5,891 nt of DNA from Deltaproteobacteria bacterium (GTDB lineage: Bacteria; Desulfobacterota; Binatia; UBA12015): the NCBI GenBank assembly GCA_003447545.1, contig DLYX01000540.1, positions 1-5,891 on the forward strand. The letters are read 5' to 3'. Both the position numbers and the translations under genes were made by a program. The notes under the pieces are model-generated. The model was not told the DNA's origin, searched no databases, and worked only from the letters and a program-made list of their open reading frames with translations. Of the stretch, positions 5,800-5,891 are shown piece by piece (positions within the stretch are counted from its first letter, which is position 1; each line of letters starts with the position of its first letter).

Positions 5800-5891
5800 A
5801 TGCGTCGTAGACATGGCTCTGGAGAAGAAGAAGCCGAGGTCAATATGACCCCGATGCTCGACGTTGTTTTCATCATGCTGATTTTCTTCAT
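5800..5891 (+). CDS. exbD: ExbD/TolR biopolymer transport protein, N-terminal fragment (runs off right edge)
   Basis: Only the first 30 codons are present. A short basic/acidic cytoplasmic N-terminus (MRRRHGSGEEEAEVNMTPML) leads into the start of the single membrane helix, LDVVFIMLIFF. The order N-M-T-P-M-L-D-V-V-F is characteristic of ExbD/TolR. D21 matches the protonatable membrane aspartate (D25 in E. coli ExbD) that carries protons through the ExbB-ExbD channel. It follows exbB by 3 bases. The periplasmic domain lies outside the window. Confidence 0.9.
   Translation, partial: MRRRHGSGEEEAEVNMTPMLDVVFIMLIFF

Overview
The window is GC-rich, densely packed bacterial DNA. It looks like a Gram-negative (diderm) organism, probably Pseudomonadota or a related delta-type lineage. 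The grounds are a Slt70-like periplasmic lytic transglycosylase, an ExbB/ExbD energy-transduction operon, strong GGAGG-type ribosome binding sites and use of GTG and TTG starts. No genus can be named from the sequence. There are no RNA genes, insertion sequences, CRISPR arrays or other mobile-DNA marks.

Layout: two transcription units diverge from a spacer of about 480 bp (2600-3076). Leftward (minus strand), a CNNM/DUF21 membrane protein with a CBS pair (1511-2599) overlaps by 4 bases (ATGA) a secreted, TPR-like, Slt-type lytic transglycosylase. That second gene runs off the left edge (1-1514, 504 codons visible); its catalytic domain lies outside the window. I translated its frame by hand and it is open to the edge.

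Rightward (plus strand) lies a compact operon: a secreted DUF3450 protein (3077-3871); a large TtpC-like MotA/TolQ/ExbB protein with a signal peptide and long periplasmic coiled-coil domain (3871-5262); a second, short ExbB (5266-5796); and the first 30 codons of ExbD (5800 to the edge). Junctions are a 1-base overlap, a 3-base gap and a 3-base gap, so translation is probably coupled. The order matches the Vibrio-type TonB2 cluster (DUF3450-ttpC-exbB2-exbD2-tonB2-TPR). The expected next genes are a TonB-like protein and a TPR protein, beyond the right edge.

Working together: the two ExbB-type proteins and ExbD should form an inner-membrane motor driven by the proton gradient. The periplasmic part of the large subunit and the DUF3450 protein probably couple it to the cell wall or outer membrane. 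The divergent unit is also envelope-related (peptidoglycan cleavage and a CNNM transporter-like protein). The spacer is notably AT-rich and holds a candidate promoter with an exact TATAAT preceded by GGAACTT, plus three ACCGGTTG-like elements.
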